From: Ww85 sp963745765
Lineage (GTDB): Bacteria; Desulfobacterota; Desulfobulbia; Desulfobulbales; Desulfocapsaceae
Assembly (NCBI GenBank): GCA_963745765.1
Contig: CAVUYQ010000021.1
Coordinates: forward strand, 62,001 to 126,000
DNA: 64,000 nt
Direction: 5' to 3'
The position numbers and the translations under genes are program-made. Position 1 is the first letter of the stretch. Every line of letters starts with the position of its first letter. Below, piece after piece: positions 39,151-48,054 of the stretch. Under the pieces are notes generated by a model. The model saw only the letters and a list, made by a program, of their open reading frames with translations. It ran no database searches and was not told where the DNA came from.

Positions 39151-40410
39151 TTATTCCTCTTGAGCGTTAACCGTCAGTGAATTCATCTGTTTGTCATTTT
39201 CAGCCCGGTAGAGGGTCCGCAGAAACCTGTTCTTCGACACAACTCCCCGATACACGTTGTCTTCCGTCACCACCGGAATCGGCCAGCTGTGCGAAGCCAC
39301 CAGCGGCAGAATGTCCTGCAGATACTCCGATTCCTGAACCGGTTTCGCTTCCGGAATAAAGGCGGCCTCGATCCTCGTTTTACCCGTTTCTCTTTCAAGC
39401 AGGTGGAGCAGCGAACCGGTGGAGACAATGCCGAAGAAGCGATGCTTGGAATCAAGCACATAAGCGAACTCGCGATCAAGATTGTTGAGCATTTCCAAGG
39501 TAGCTCTGGTACCGCCCTCGGGGCTATGCCAGATAACGGTCGGCTGGTTATCCCTGACAATATCGCCGGCGGAGATAACCCCGGTCGGATCAACACCCCG
39601 GAAGAAGGCCCTGACATAATCATCGGCAGGATTCTGCAGGATGTCCTCGGGCGTTCCAACCTGGACAATTCGTCCTCCTTCCATGATGGCTATCTTGTCT
39701 CCGATGCGCAGCGCCTCATCAAGGTCGTGGGAAATGAAGACAATGGTGCGCTTGTGGCGATCCTGGAGTTTCAGCAATTCGTCCTGCATTTCTGTCCTGA
39801 TCAGTGGATCAAGGGCGGAAAATGCCTCGTCCATCAACATGATATCAGGATCCACCGCCAATCCGCGGGCCAGGCCGACACGCTGTTGCATGCCGCCGCT
39901 CAATTCTTCCGGGTAGGCTTTTTCCCAGCCGTCAAGTCCCACCTGTTTCAGTGCGTCCATGGCTCGCTCTATCCTCTGGCCCTTTGCTATGCCGTCAAGC
40001 TCAAGGCCGAAGCAGGTGTTGTCAAGAACACTCAGGTGGGGCATCAGGGCGAAGGACTGGAAGACCATGCCGGTTTTTTTCCGGCGAAATTTCACCAGTT
40101 CATGGCGATTCATTTTGATGACATCTTCGCCGTCAACCAGAACTTCTCCCGAAGTCGGCTCAATGAGCCGGTTAATCAGCCGGACCAGTGTTGATTTCCC
40201 GGAGCCGGATAAACCCATGACGACAAATATTTCACCTTTGTTTACCGTAAAGTCTGCGTTCTGGACGCCAACGGTAAGCCCGGTTTTTTCGTAAATGGTT
40301 TCTTTGTTTTCACCTTTTTCGAGCAGTTTCAGGGCGATTTTCGGGTCAGGACCAAAGATTTTGTACAAGTTTTTGACTACTATTTTCTCCATACCGTTAT
40401 CGTGATCCAT
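39151..40410 (-). CDS. proV: glycine betaine/proline ABC transporter ATP-binding protein
   Basis: A 419-residue ATPase energising compatible-solute uptake. Walker A is GLSGSGKST, the Q-loop lies in VFQSFALMPHLSVLDN, the signature motif is LSGGMQQRVGLARGL, Walker B IMLMDEAFSALDP and the switch His is in FISHDLDEAL. A C-terminal CBS pair (residues ~280-400) is present, as in osmosensing ProV/OpuA. First gene of proV-proW-proX. The operon order and the ~420 aa length are typical. Confidence 0.93.
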   Translation of the reverse strand: MDHDNGMEKIVVKNLYKIFGPDPKIALKLLEKGENKETIYEKTGLTVGVQNADFTVNKGEIFVVMGLSGSGKSTLVRLINRLIEPTSGEVLVDGEDVIKMNRHELVKFRRKKTGMVFQSFALMPHLSVLDNTCFGLELDGIAKGQRIERAMDALKQVGLDGWEKAYPEELSGGMQQRVGLARGLAVDPDIMLMDEAFSALDPLIRTEMQDELLKLQDRHKRTIVFISHDLDEALRIGDKIAIMEGGRIVQVGTPEDILQNPADDYVRAFFRGVDPTGVISAGDIVRDNQPTVIWHSPEGGTRATLEMLNNLDREFAYVLDSKHRFFGIVSTGSLLHLLERETGKTRIEAAFIPEAKPVQESEYLQDILPLVASHSWPIPVVTEDNVYRGVVSKNRFLRTLYRAENDKQMNSLTVNAQEE

Positions 40411-41088
40411 AGAGGGTTACCGTTGTGTATCTTTGTTTACCGGGAGGTTGTCGAAGAACCTCAAACAGGTTGTGGGATGCGAGCAGAGAGAGGATGTGCT
40501 GATCTTGCTCAGAGGCGGTTATAATATCTCACCATATAATATTATGCAATACTATATGCTGGAAAGCAATTAGTCAAGCGGTTGTTCGCCGGTACAACAT
40601 CGTCTTGCGGAATTTTTAATTTGGCCGTGACACCCGTGTTTGAGGACTTAAGGCGCGAGGTTGTTTCTTTTGAGGGTGTCGTGGGGCAGTTGCCAGAATC
40701 GCCGACACTCCCAGCGTACCCGGCATACGTGCAGACCCCTTCCTGCTGACGACAAGAGATATCGTTGAAAAGCATCAGGGAAAGGGGGCGCAGAGAGGCT
40801 CCATTGACTTATACACCTTGCTTACAAACTCCTCCGGTCCTTCCCTGGGATATCCTTGAAGCGTTCATTCTGCCATGAATGCATGCTGCGCGCATGCAGC
40901 CAAGGCTTATAACCGGCATGGGGATCTGGGTTTTGCAAAAACCTTCTGTAAATCATGGTATGTAGCGAATCGCGTTGTCTAAGGTGAAAAAAAGAGAGGT
41001 TTTCTTTGAATGGTGCTTATAGTGCTTCACTATAAAAACAACAGAGGATAATTGCCATTACTGCTAACAACATTTTCAGGTGATAAAC
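40411..41088. other. 678-bp intergenic region between divergent proV and gloB
   Basis: Should contain the proV and gloB promoters. AT-rich segments lie at 40525-40560 (ATATAATATTATGCAATACTATA) and 41020-41060. A 77-codon minus-strand ORF at 40542-40775 has no recognisable features. I see no clear operator. Confidence 0.35.
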
Positions 41089-41862
41089 ATGGAAATCATT
41101 ACCATTCCCTGCCTCTACGACAATTATTCATATCTCATCATCGGTGATAACCGGATTGATACCGCGGTGGTTGACCCGCCTGAGGCCTGGCCGGTCATGC
41201 GTGAACTCGAGCAGCGACAATTGTCCCTTGCAGCGGTTCTCTGCACGCACCATCATCACGACCATATCGGGGGGATCGATGATCTGCTCGATGCCTATCC
41301 CCATTTGCGGATTCTTGGCTTCAAGGAGGACGCTGGGCGTATCCCGAAATTGACGGAACTGCTCGATGATGGAGATTCTTTTACTGTCGGTACTATTACG
41401 GGAAAGATATTTCACACCCCGGGACATACGAGCGCAAGTGTTGTTTTTCAAATCGGCAACAAAATTTTTGTCGGTGATACCTTGTTTGGCGCCGGATGCG
41501 GCCGGCTTTTTGAAGGTACCGCTGAACAGATGGTTGCATCCCTGGGCCGTATTGTCTCCTGCGGGCAGGGAACCGAGCTGTATTTCGGACACGAGTATAC
41601 GTCCTTGAACCTGCGCTTTGCCGCCGAGGTAGATGCAACCAATGATATTGTCCGGAAGCGTGCCCTGATGGTCGAGGAGATGCGGGCGGGCGATACACCC
41701 TCCACCCCGTCAACGATTGAGCTGGAGCTTGCCACCAACCCTTTCCTGCGGGTGACGGAACCTGCCATCATAGACTACCTTGAAAAGCAGGTTGGTCTGC
41801 AAAGTCACGATCCGGTGGAGGTGTTTGCGGCTATTCGGGAGTTGAGGAATCACTTTTCGTAA
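41089..41862 (+). CDS. gloB: hydroxyacylglutathione hydrolase (glyoxalase II)
   Basis: A 257-residue metallo-beta-lactamase-fold thioesterase that hydrolyses S-D-lactoylglutathione or a related thiol ester. Dinuclear metal motifs: CTHHHHDHIGG, HTPGHTSASV, GDTLFGAGCGRLFEG and YFGHEYTSLN. A GTG at 41080 is a possible alternative start; I use the ATG because CAGGTG precedes it. It has the C-terminal glyoxalase II domain, which separates it from simple MBL hydrolases. Confidence 0.9.
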   Translation: MEIITIPCLYDNYSYLIIGDNRIDTAVVDPPEAWPVMRELEQRQLSLAAVLCTHHHHDHIGGIDDLLDAYPHLRILGFKEDAGRIPKLTELLDDGDSFTVGTITGKIFHTPGHTSASVVFQIGNKIFVGDTLFGAGCGRLFEGTAEQMVASLGRIVSCGQGTELYFGHEYTSLNLRFAAEVDATNDIVRKRALMVEEMRAGDTPSTPSTIELELATNPFLRVTEPAIIDYLEKQVGLQSHDPVEVFAAIRELRNHFS

Positions 41863-42025
41863 GCAGGATAACTGGAGCCGTGATTACCCTTCACCCTGAG
41901 ACCCACGATCTGGAAAAGCATGACTGGAGGTGATAACCTGTTGAGACAAACCTTCTCTTCGCTGCGCCGGCCATGAGGGAGTAAAAAGAGGAGGGCAGCG
42001 TTAACCCGGTCAGGAGGTAACCATC

Positions 42026-42472
42026 ATGCTAAGGATTATCTTTTCTCTGCTGTGTGTCATCTTCCTGGGCGGTAGCACCTCTCTGGCGGGCGGGCCGCTG
42101 CCGGTTGTGTATCCGGAAGATTCTGACGAAGATGTTGTGGAAGGTGAAATGCAGCAGGGCTACATTGATAACCAGTCCTATCTGCGGGAAGCTGAACAAC
42201 TAGCAAGGGAACGCGTTTTGCACCCGCCAACCCCGGCACCGGTCGCCGTAATCAGAAAAAGTGAGCGAATCCAAAACTTTTCCCCCTTTCGATATTCCTC
42301 TTACCGTAACAATGAGTCAGACAGCTTTTTAGGAATAGAAGTAAATGGCGGTGCCACCTCAATTCGTTACTACGACGGTTATCAACCAAATTGTTGTCGG
42401 ACCCGCTATTATTACCGACCCGCTCCGCCGGTTGCGGTTCCTTATCTGGCGCCAAAGGACAGGAAACGATAA
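42026..42472 (+). CDS. secreted hypothetical protein (148 aa)
   Basis: CAGGAGG lies 8 bases before the ATG. A signal peptide of ~20 residues (MLRIIFSLLCVIFLGGSTSLA) is followed by an acidic segment (EDSDEDVVEGEMQQG), a central basic part, and a Tyr/Arg-rich C-terminus (RYYDGYQPNCCRTRYYYRPAPP). No known family. Probably periplasmic or surface; the Tyr-rich tail with the CC pair is distinctive. Confidence 0.6.
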   Translation: MLRIIFSLLCVIFLGGSTSLAGGPLPVVYPEDSDEDVVEGEMQQGYIDNQSYLREAEQLARERVLHPPTPAPVAVIRKSERIQNFSPFRYSSYRNNESDSFLGIEVNGGATSIRYYDGYQPNCCRTRYYYRPAPPVAVPYLAPKDRKR

Positions 42473-42724
42473 CGGTTCTTTTCTGTCGGAGAAGAGTCGC
42501 CGCGAAGTCATCACCTCCCTGCCTGGATTGCTGTGTTTCCTGGTCGGGAAGCTTTCAGGCGGTGAGTGTCTATAGGGAACAGGCCGTTACCGGATGGAAT
42601 CGTGTTGACCTCCGGTCGGGAATGGACTAGATGTCTTCCTCACGGATACTCGTCATAATCCTGCTGCAATTGGTATCCGGTACTGACAATCACCCATGAA
42701 AAAAGTGCGGATGGAGGAATAAGC

Positions 42725-43688
42725 ATGAAAAAAGCAATAGTGATCCTGGGTCTTCTGCTGGCATTCTTTGCACAGCATGCCGGTGCTGACACGGTAATGA
42801 TATCAGTAAACCAGTTTGTTGAGCATCCCGCACTTGATGCCGTTCTTAAAGGATTCCAGGATTATCTGAAAGAAAACGGAGTACAGGCCGAATATAAGGT
42901 GCATAACGCCCAGGCCAATATGGGAACCGCCACACAGATCGGTCAGCAGATGATCGGTGAGAAGGCCGATCTGCTGGTGGCCATCGCCACCCCGTCTGCA
43001 CAGGCGACGGTGCAGGCGCTGCAGTAAGGCGCCGGCCGATCTCAAGAGACCGGTGCTGTTCACGGCGGTTACCGACCCGGTTGCGGCCGGCCTGGTTGAG
43101 GCTTTTGACAAGCCCGGCGACTATGTAACCGGCGTCTCCGATCTGCTGCCGCTTGACAAGCACCTGGAAATGGTAATGACTTTCAAACCGGACATCAAAA
43201 GACTGGGGGTTCTCTACAACGCAGGTGAGGCCAACTCGAAAGCAACAGTTGCAACGTTGAAGGAGCTGAGCAGTTCGATGGGCTTTAAGGTGGTCGAAGC
43301 CACTGCCGCCAAAACGGCTGATGTCTATGCGGCTGCCAAGAGCCTGGTCGGCCGGTGCGATGCCGTCTTTATTCCAACGGATAACACGATCGTTTCCGCT
43401 CTTGAATCGGTGCTCAAGGTTGGAACCCAGAACAAGTTGCCGATTTTTGCAGCCGATGTCGATTCCGTCCAGCGCGGAGCCGTTGCCGCCATGGGGTTTG
43501 ATTACTACAAGCATGGTTATCAGACCGGTGCCATGGCTAAAAAGATTATCGAGGGCGCCAGCCCTGCCTCGCTTCCGGTCGAGTTTCAGGAGGAGCTGCA
43601 ACTGCAGATAAACCTCAAGGCTGCGGCAGCCATGGGAGTAGTTCCGCCGGAGGTGCTCATTAAACAGGCCGCGAAACTGTACGAGTAA
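42725..43688 (+). CDS. ABC transporter substrate-binding protein (ABC_sub_bind family), one frameshift
   Basis: About 321 residues when joined. Signal peptide MKKAIVILGLLLAFFAQHAGA. The ABC_sub_bind fold follows: TVMISVNQFVEHPALDAVLKG, IGEKADLLVAIATPSAQATV, then in the next frame RPVLFTAVTDPVAAGLV, IKRLGVLYNAGEANS, CDAVFIPTDNTIVSALES and AVAAMGFDYYKHGYQTG. The stop at 43025-43027 comes from one extra T in CAGTAAGGCG; removing it gives QALQKAPADLKRP. The family includes TrpX-type binding proteins. GGAGG lies 7 bases before the ATG. Confidence 0.85.
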
Positions 43689-43714
43689 CCGGACAGGGAT
43701 AAAAGGCAGGTATC

Positions 43715-44602
43715 ATGAGTCTCTATGCCGCGCTCGGTGCCCTTGAACAGGGTCTTGTCTATGGAATCATGGTAATCGGGGTCTATCTGACCTTTCGGAT
43801 CCTCGATTTTCCCGATCTCACCGTGGATGGCAGCCTGCCGCTCGGTGCCGCCATCTCGGCAGTTGCTATTACCGGGGGAGTCGACCCCTACCTGTCGCTG
43901 CTTTTTGCCGCGGCAGCAGGGTTTCTTGCCGGTATGGTTACCGCAGTACTCAATACAAAATTCAAGATTCTGCACCTGCTTGCCTCCATCCTGACGATGA
44001 TCGCTCTGTATTCGATCAATATACGGATCATGGGCGGTCCCAACTGTGCCCTGATCGGCGCGCGGACGGTCTTTGATCCGGTAATCGGTTGGGGTGTGCC
44101 TCCGCATCTGGCCAGCCTCGTCGTTTTCAGCGTCATTACCCTGGTGGTCATGACCCTTGTCATCTGGTTTCTGAAGACGGAATTCGGCATGGCGATCCTG
44201 GCCACCGGAGACAATCCCCAGATGATTACAAGTCTTGGGGTAAACACCCATTTTATCATTATTTTCGGCGTCGGCTTTTCCAATGGTCTCGTGGCGCTGA
44301 GCGGTGCACTCATCGCCCAGAACCAGGGCGCGGCCGATGTGGGCATGGGGATCGGTACCATCATCGCCGGACTTGCTTCAGTGATCGTCGGGGAAACAAT
44401 CTTCGGTTCATCTTCAATTGCCCGGGCAATCATCGCCGCACTGCTCGGTTCGGTTGTCTATAGACTGGCCATCGCCCTGGCGCTTGGGCTGGAATGGGGA
44501 AATTTCACCTTCAGTCCGAGTGATCTCAACCTGATCACGGCACTGCTCGTTATCGGTGCCCTGATCGCACCGAATATCAAGAAAAAGGTGCTGGCGCGAT
44601 GA
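43715..44602 (+). CDS. ABC transporter permease (TrpY-like)
   Basis: A 295-residue inner-membrane permease of the branched-chain-amino-acid-like (BPD_transp_2) family: YLTFRILDFPDLTVDGSLPLG, LLASILTMIALYSINIRI, ATGDNPQMITSLGV and LASVIVGETIFGSSSIARA. It lies 26 bases after the binding protein and overlaps the ATPase start by 4 bases. Together they form a simple importer, possibly for an aromatic amino acid or similar compound (by family only). Confidence 0.85.
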   Translation: MSLYAALGALEQGLVYGIMVIGVYLTFRILDFPDLTVDGSLPLGAAISAVAITGGVDPYLSLLFAAAAGFLAGMVTAVLNTKFKILHLLASILTMIALYSINIRIMGGPNCALIGARTVFDPVIGWGVPPHLASLVVFSVITLVVMTLVIWFLKTEFGMAILATGDNPQMITSLGVNTHFIIIFGVGFSNGLVALSGALIAQNQGAADVGMGIGTIIAGLASVIVGETIFGSSSIARAIIAALLGSVVYRLAIALALGLEWGNFTFSPSDLNLITALLVIGALIAPNIKKKVLAR

Positions 44603-45393
44603 TTGCCCTGATTAACTGCAGCAAATCTTTTCACCGCGGCAGTGTGAACGAAGTCCGGGCGCTCGATGATCTTTCGCTGCGTATTGACAACGGTGATTTT
44701 ATCACGGTCATCGGTTCCAACGGCGCCGGCAAATCGACCCTGCTCAACGCCATAGCCGGCTCGTTTCTGCTCGACTCCGGATCGATCGAGATCGATGGCC
44801 GTGATGTCACCCGCTGGCCTGAATATAAACGGGCGAAGCTGATCGCGCGGGTGTTCCAGGATCCGCTGCTCGGAACCTGTCCTTCGGCAACCATCGAACA
44901 GAACCTGGCGCTTGCCCTGAAGCGCGGCAAGAGAAGGGGACTCGGGCCCGGTGTCAGGGTGAAAGACCGTGATCGTTTCAGGGAAGATCTGCAGAAAATC
45001 GGACTGGGCCTGGAGAAGCGGCTGCAGGATAAGGTCGGCCTGCTTTCCGGAGGGCAACGCCAGTCACTGACCATGCTGATGGCGACGCTGGTGCGGCCTG
45101 ATGTCCTGCTGCTGGATGAGCATATCGCCGCGCTTGATCCGAAAACAGCCGGCCAGATCCTCCTGTTGACTAACGAGATCATTGCTTCTGAGAACCTCAC
45201 CACCTTGATGATCACCCACAATATGCGGCATGCGATTACCTATGGAAACAGGCTTGTCATGCTGCATCAGGGCCGGGTGATCCTTGATGTCGGGCCTGAG
45301 GAGAAAAAAAGACTCACGGTTCAGGACCTTCTGCAGCAGTTTTACCTGGCCCAGGGCGAGGAACTTGCCAACGATTCGATGCTGCTCGCCTGA
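44599..45393 (+). CDS. ABC transporter ATP-binding protein (TrpZ-like)
   Basis: A 264-residue ABC ATPase. Walker A is GSNGAGKSTLLNAIAG, the Q-loop lies in RVFQDPLLGTC, the signature is LSGGQRQSLTMLMA, Walker B VLLLDEHIAALDP and the switch is MITHNMRHAI. It ends the three-gene transporter operon. Confidence 0.88.
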   Translation: MIALINCSKSFHRGSVNEVRALDDLSLRIDNGDFITVIGSNGAGKSTLLNAIAGSFLLDSGSIEIDGRDVTRWPEYKRAKLIARVFQDPLLGTCPSATIEQNLALALKRGKRRGLGPGVRVKDRDRFREDLQKIGLGLEKRLQDKVGLLSGGQRQSLTMLMATLVRPDVLLLDEHIAALDPKTAGQILLLTNEIIASENLTTLMITHNMRHAITYGNRLVMLHQGRVILDVGPEEKKRLTVQDLLQQFYLAQGEELANDSMLLA

Positions 45394-45438
45394 TCCCGCG
45401 TTCACGAGTCGATACAACCCGCCTTCCCGCGTCGCTTT

Positions 45439-45471
45439 TGCGATTCACATACTACTGTATGGTGAATCGCA
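45439..45471. terminator. hairpin between convergent genes
   Basis: TGCGATTCACATAC and GTATGGTGAATCGCA form a stem of about 14 pairs with one bulge and a 4-base loop. No strong T-run on either side; it sits between the ABC ATPase and a minus-strand hydrolase. Confidence 0.5.
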
Positions 45472-45540
45472 AGTCTCCTTGGCAAGCAGGCTGTCTCACC
45501 TCGTGAAAGAGTGGGGGCACGAATTGAGATGGCCTTTTTT

Positions 45541-46009
45541 TCAGGAAAGCAGGTTCTGCCAGTTCAGGTCGCGGAAGGTATGGTGCAGGAGGTGATCATC
45601 GTCGCAGAGGTTGATCTGCAGGTATGCAAAGGTAGCCCTGGCGGCCGGAATGACGATGTCCGGAGGCGTGACGGTGTCGTTTCTGCCGATTACCAGGATG
45701 GTTTCTACCGGTAGTTTCTTCTCGGGTAGCCGGTAATCCGCGAAGTTCAGGGCCGGAGCGAGCATGACCAGCCGCCTGAAGGTTTCCGGTTGTTCCTGGG
45801 CGAGGCATGCGCCCATCAAGCCGCCGAAACTTGATCCGACAACGATCAGATCGCGCCTGCCTGAGACGATGGTTCTCAGTTGTTCCATTCTTTCCCCGAG
45901 CGTACCGCCAAAATCAGGTCTTTCCATATCGGGCTGATACCCCGGAGAAAAACGTGCCTTTTGTTCCCGAGCCGGAAGAATCAAGTCCATGCAGAAATAG
46001 TTTGTTCAT
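45541..46009 (-). CDS. small alpha/beta hydrolase (YqiA-like esterase), one frameshift
   Basis: About 155 residues when joined. The ATG at 46009 (GGAG upstream) starts NKLFLHGLDSSGSGTKGT, the oxyanion-hole HGLDSS block. The other frame continues FSPGYQPDMERPDF, then LIVVGSSFGGLMGACLA (nucleophile elbow GSSFGG), LVMLAPALNF, VIGRNDTVTP (catalytic Asp) and DDDHLLHH (catalytic His). The break is in the five-T run at about 45959. Family: UPF0227/YqiA-like esterases of unknown substrate. Confidence 0.75.
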
Positions 46010-46021
46010 GCATCTCCGTCT

Positions 46022-46525
46022 CTAAGAATTATCACCAATGATTCTGAGTACTTCAAGGCCATCAGGCGTCACCGGCTCACAGGTGGCAAGTTCCCATATC
46101 GCCGGGATATTCATGAACCGTCCTTCATCAATCTCTTCTTTCTGGAGCCTGAAAGGACCATTGTGGGTGCAGGTGAAAATACTTCCCCATACCTTATTGT
46201 CGCGATCTTCAAAATAGCGATAGAATTGGTGGAACAGCACAACACCGGTGACGCCAAGTTCCTCTGCAAGTTCTCTTACGGCGGCCTCTTCATAACTTTC
46301 ATCGGCCAGAACAACGCCCCCGGCGGCAACATCCCAGTACCCCGGGTAGACATCTTTCTGACCGGAGCGCTTCTGCAGGAAGAGTTCTTTTATGTCATTA
46401 AAGACGAGGATATATGCGGCCCGATGGATAAGATTTCTTGCGCGCATGACAGCGCGGGGAAGGGCATCGATCACCTGGTTATGGTGATCAGTAATGGTCA
46501 CGATTTCTCTTTCAGCTTCAGTCAT
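46022..46525 (-). CDS. Nudix hydrolase
   Basis: A 167-residue protein with the Nudix box GVVLADESYEEAAVRELAEELGV matching GX5EX7REUXEEXGU. The N-terminal RAVMRARNLIHRAAYILVFN and the LQKRSGQKDVYPGYWDVAAGG stretch resemble the YfcD/isopentenyl-diphosphate-isomerase-like Nudix branch. The substrate cannot be read. It lies 12 bases upstream of the hydrolase and is probably co-transcribed with it. Confidence 0.85.
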   Translation of the reverse strand: MTEAEREIVTITDHHNQVIDALPRAVMRARNLIHRAAYILVFNDIKELFLQKRSGQKDVYPGYWDVAAGGVVLADESYEEAAVRELAEELGVTGVVLFHQFYRYFEDRDNKVWGSIFTCTHNGPFRLQKEEIDEGRFMNIPAIWELATCEPVTPDGLEVLRIIGDNS

Positions 46526-46607
46526 ATCTTCTGCAACGATGAAAGCGCCCTGTATGAAGTTCTCACGGAAAAAATGCAGGGAAACAGGAATGGTTCTGTT
46601 TGTAAAT

Positions 46608-46642
46608 AAAAAAGGGGAAGGGTGCTACGGTACCCTTCCCCT
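46608..46642 (-). terminator. intrinsic terminator after hsp20
   Basis: On the minus strand GGGGAAGGGT pairs with ACCCTTCCCC and is followed by six T. It lies about 45 bases after the hsp20 stop. Confidence 0.8.
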
Positions 46643-46687
46643 CTGGATGGGGAATTCTGAGATGATGTTTGCTGCTGATACGGTTAA

Positions 46688-47127
46688 TTAATTAATAGTT
46701 ATCTGCTTCGGTTTCTGTTCCTCGGGCTTTTCTACGGTCAGCCTTAATACACCGTCCCGGTAGGTTGCCTGGATCTGTTTTTCGGTAGCCTCAAACGGGA
46801 GTCTAAACGAACGTTGAATTTTCCGTAGCTCCTTTCTTTTCTGTATCTGCCTTCTTCTTTCACCTCGTCGCTGCTTTCCCGTTCGCCGGACAGTGTCAGC
46901 ATACGTCCTTGCACGTCGACGCTGATTTTTTCTTTTTCAATCCCTGGAAACTCCGCTTCGAAAACCAGTTTCTCATCTTTCTCATAGATGTCCACGGCCG
47001 GGTAAAAGGTTTCGGTGGAATCCTCGTTGTAAACACCGGCAAACGGCGCCAGGAAATCGCCGAAGAATGGTGACGCGGATCTCAGAGGTCTTCGCACTAA
47101 TCTTGGATTGTAGGTTGTCAGTTTCAT
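46688..47127 (-). CDS. Hsp20/alpha-crystallin small heat-shock protein, one frameshift
   Basis: About 145 residues when joined. AVDIYEKDEKLVFEAEFPGI, KISVDVQGRMLTLSGERE and EGRYRKERSYGKFQRSFRLP form the alpha-crystallin domain; the C-terminus in the next frame reads ATYRDGVLRLTVEKPEEQKP then KQITIN. The break is at GGAAAATTC near 46820, where one T is missing. AAGGAG lies before the ATG. ATP-independent chaperone. Divergent from the putative RHH gene at 47280. Confidence 0.9.
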
Positions 47128-47182
47128 TTTTTTCTCCTTATTTTGACTTTTTGTTCTTTTTGGGTTTACGTCCCTGCATAAA

Positions 47183-47210
47183 ATGGTAATAATTAAAATA
47201 TGAATGTCAA
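47183..47210 (-). promoter_or_regulatory. putative hsp20 promoter
   Basis: On the minus strand TTGACA (47210-47205) and TACCAT (47188-47183) are 16 bases apart, about 55 bases before the hsp20 start. Confidence 0.45.
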
Positions 47211-47221
47211 TAAAATTAATA

Positions 47222-47250
47222 TTACTTTATATAAAAAATAAATAAAGTAA
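47222..47250. promoter_or_regulatory. inverted repeat in the hsp20/RHH divergent promoter region (candidate operator)
   Basis: TTACTTTAT (47222-47230) and ATAAAGTAA (47242-47250) are exact complements 11 bases apart, in a very AT-rich stretch immediately behind the hsp20 -35 element and ~30 bases before the RHH gene start. Confidence 0.5.
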
Positions 47251-47279
47251 CGTGATGTAAATTAAAAGAGGGCTGTTAG

Positions 47280-47870
47280 ATGAGTGACCGGAAGAAATCA
47301 TTTGAATTTGTTGTTGTGTCGGAGAGTTACACTGCCGATCTCAAAGGAAGGCAGTCGGTGCGTACCACGTTTAAACTGCCGCCCCGGTGTATCGATGCCT
47401 TGAGCCTCCTGGCCGGACAACTTGGCATCAAGCAGAAATCTATTTTTGATCATCTCGTGGATGATACTCAGAAATTGCAGGCTCTTAACCAAGGTAAAGA
47501 GCGCCCGGGGACGCCCCCTGAAAACCGGGTGGCAAAGACCTATGTGATATCCCGTAAGACCCTGGAAAACCTTGAGCGGATGTCGCGGCGTTTTCAGGCC
47601 CCGCGTGATGCGTTGGTCGAATTTTCCATTGAACGGATTATGCCTCTACTGGAAAAGGAAAAGCAGAAGCATGAGAACCGGAAAACACTTGCTCCTGAAC
47701 TTAACGCTTTTTTGCAAAACGGCAGGAAGTTGCTGAAGAAGGCGGATGCATCCCTTGATCGGGATGATCCTGTTTTTGAAAAGATAGCACAGATGGTCGA
47801 AGCCGTCGAATCAGGTTGTGATGAGTATGATATCATAATAGAAAAAGGCCAGAAGCTCGAAGAATTCTAA
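47280..47870 (+). CDS. putative double ribbon-helix-helix DNA-binding protein (196 aa)
   Basis: No named family recognised. Two segments have ribbon-helix-helix character: VRTTFKLPPRCIDALSLLAG (residues ~26-45, continuing to about 60) and AKTYVISRKTLENLERMSRR (~81-100, continuing to about 116). Each has a short strand, a helix, a turn and a second helix. A charged coiled-coil-like tail (PLLEKEKQKHENRK) and an acidic C-terminus follow. A repeat of two RHH units in one chain suggests a pseudodimer. It lies divergent from hsp20 with an inverted repeat between, so a regulatory role is plausible (inference). Confidence 0.6.
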   Translation: MSDRKKSFEFVVVSESYTADLKGRQSVRTTFKLPPRCIDALSLLAGQLGIKQKSIFDHLVDDTQKLQALNQGKERPGTPPENRVAKTYVISRKTLENLERMSRRFQAPRDALVEFSIERIMPLLEKEKQKHENRKTLAPELNAFLQNGRKLLKKADASLDRDDPVFEKIAQMVEAVESGCDEYDIIIEKGQKLEEF

Positions 47871-47927
47871 GTGGTAAAAATGAGAACCTGATCCGATACT
47901 TCTTCAATAAAAGTTTAAAATATATTT

Positions 47928-48054
47928 GATGGCGTCGTAAAAACTTCGATCTACTGCGTCGTGGAACTTTTTCCGGCACTCGGCATACTACCTGTATGCC
48001 TTCGCACCTGAAAAACTACCACTCCTTGTTTATCTGGGTTTTTACTTAGCCATC
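47928..48054. repeat. 127-bp MITE-like element with imperfect terminal inverted repeats
   Basis: The left end GATGGCGTCGTAAAAAC and the reverse complement of the right end GATGGCTAAGTAAAAAC match at 14 of 17 bases. A perfect internal hairpin GGCATAC/GTATGCC lies near 47983-48001. No coding capacity. Just outside, ACTTTTTACGAG at about 48070-48081 repeats the terminal motif, so the boundary may extend. Confidence 0.6.

Noticed and set aside
39289..40194. 301-codon plus-strand open frame opposite proV
   Set aside because: No motif or binding site; the minus-strand ProV frame carries all ABC motifs.
40542..40775. 77-codon minus-strand ORF between proV and gloB
   Set aside because: No binding site, no recognisable domain, composition like non-coding DNA.
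43025..43027. TAA in the ABC binding protein as a recoding site
   Set aside because: There is no slippery heptamer or stimulatory structure evident; one extra T in CAGTAAGGCG explains it and fits the general pattern of indels.
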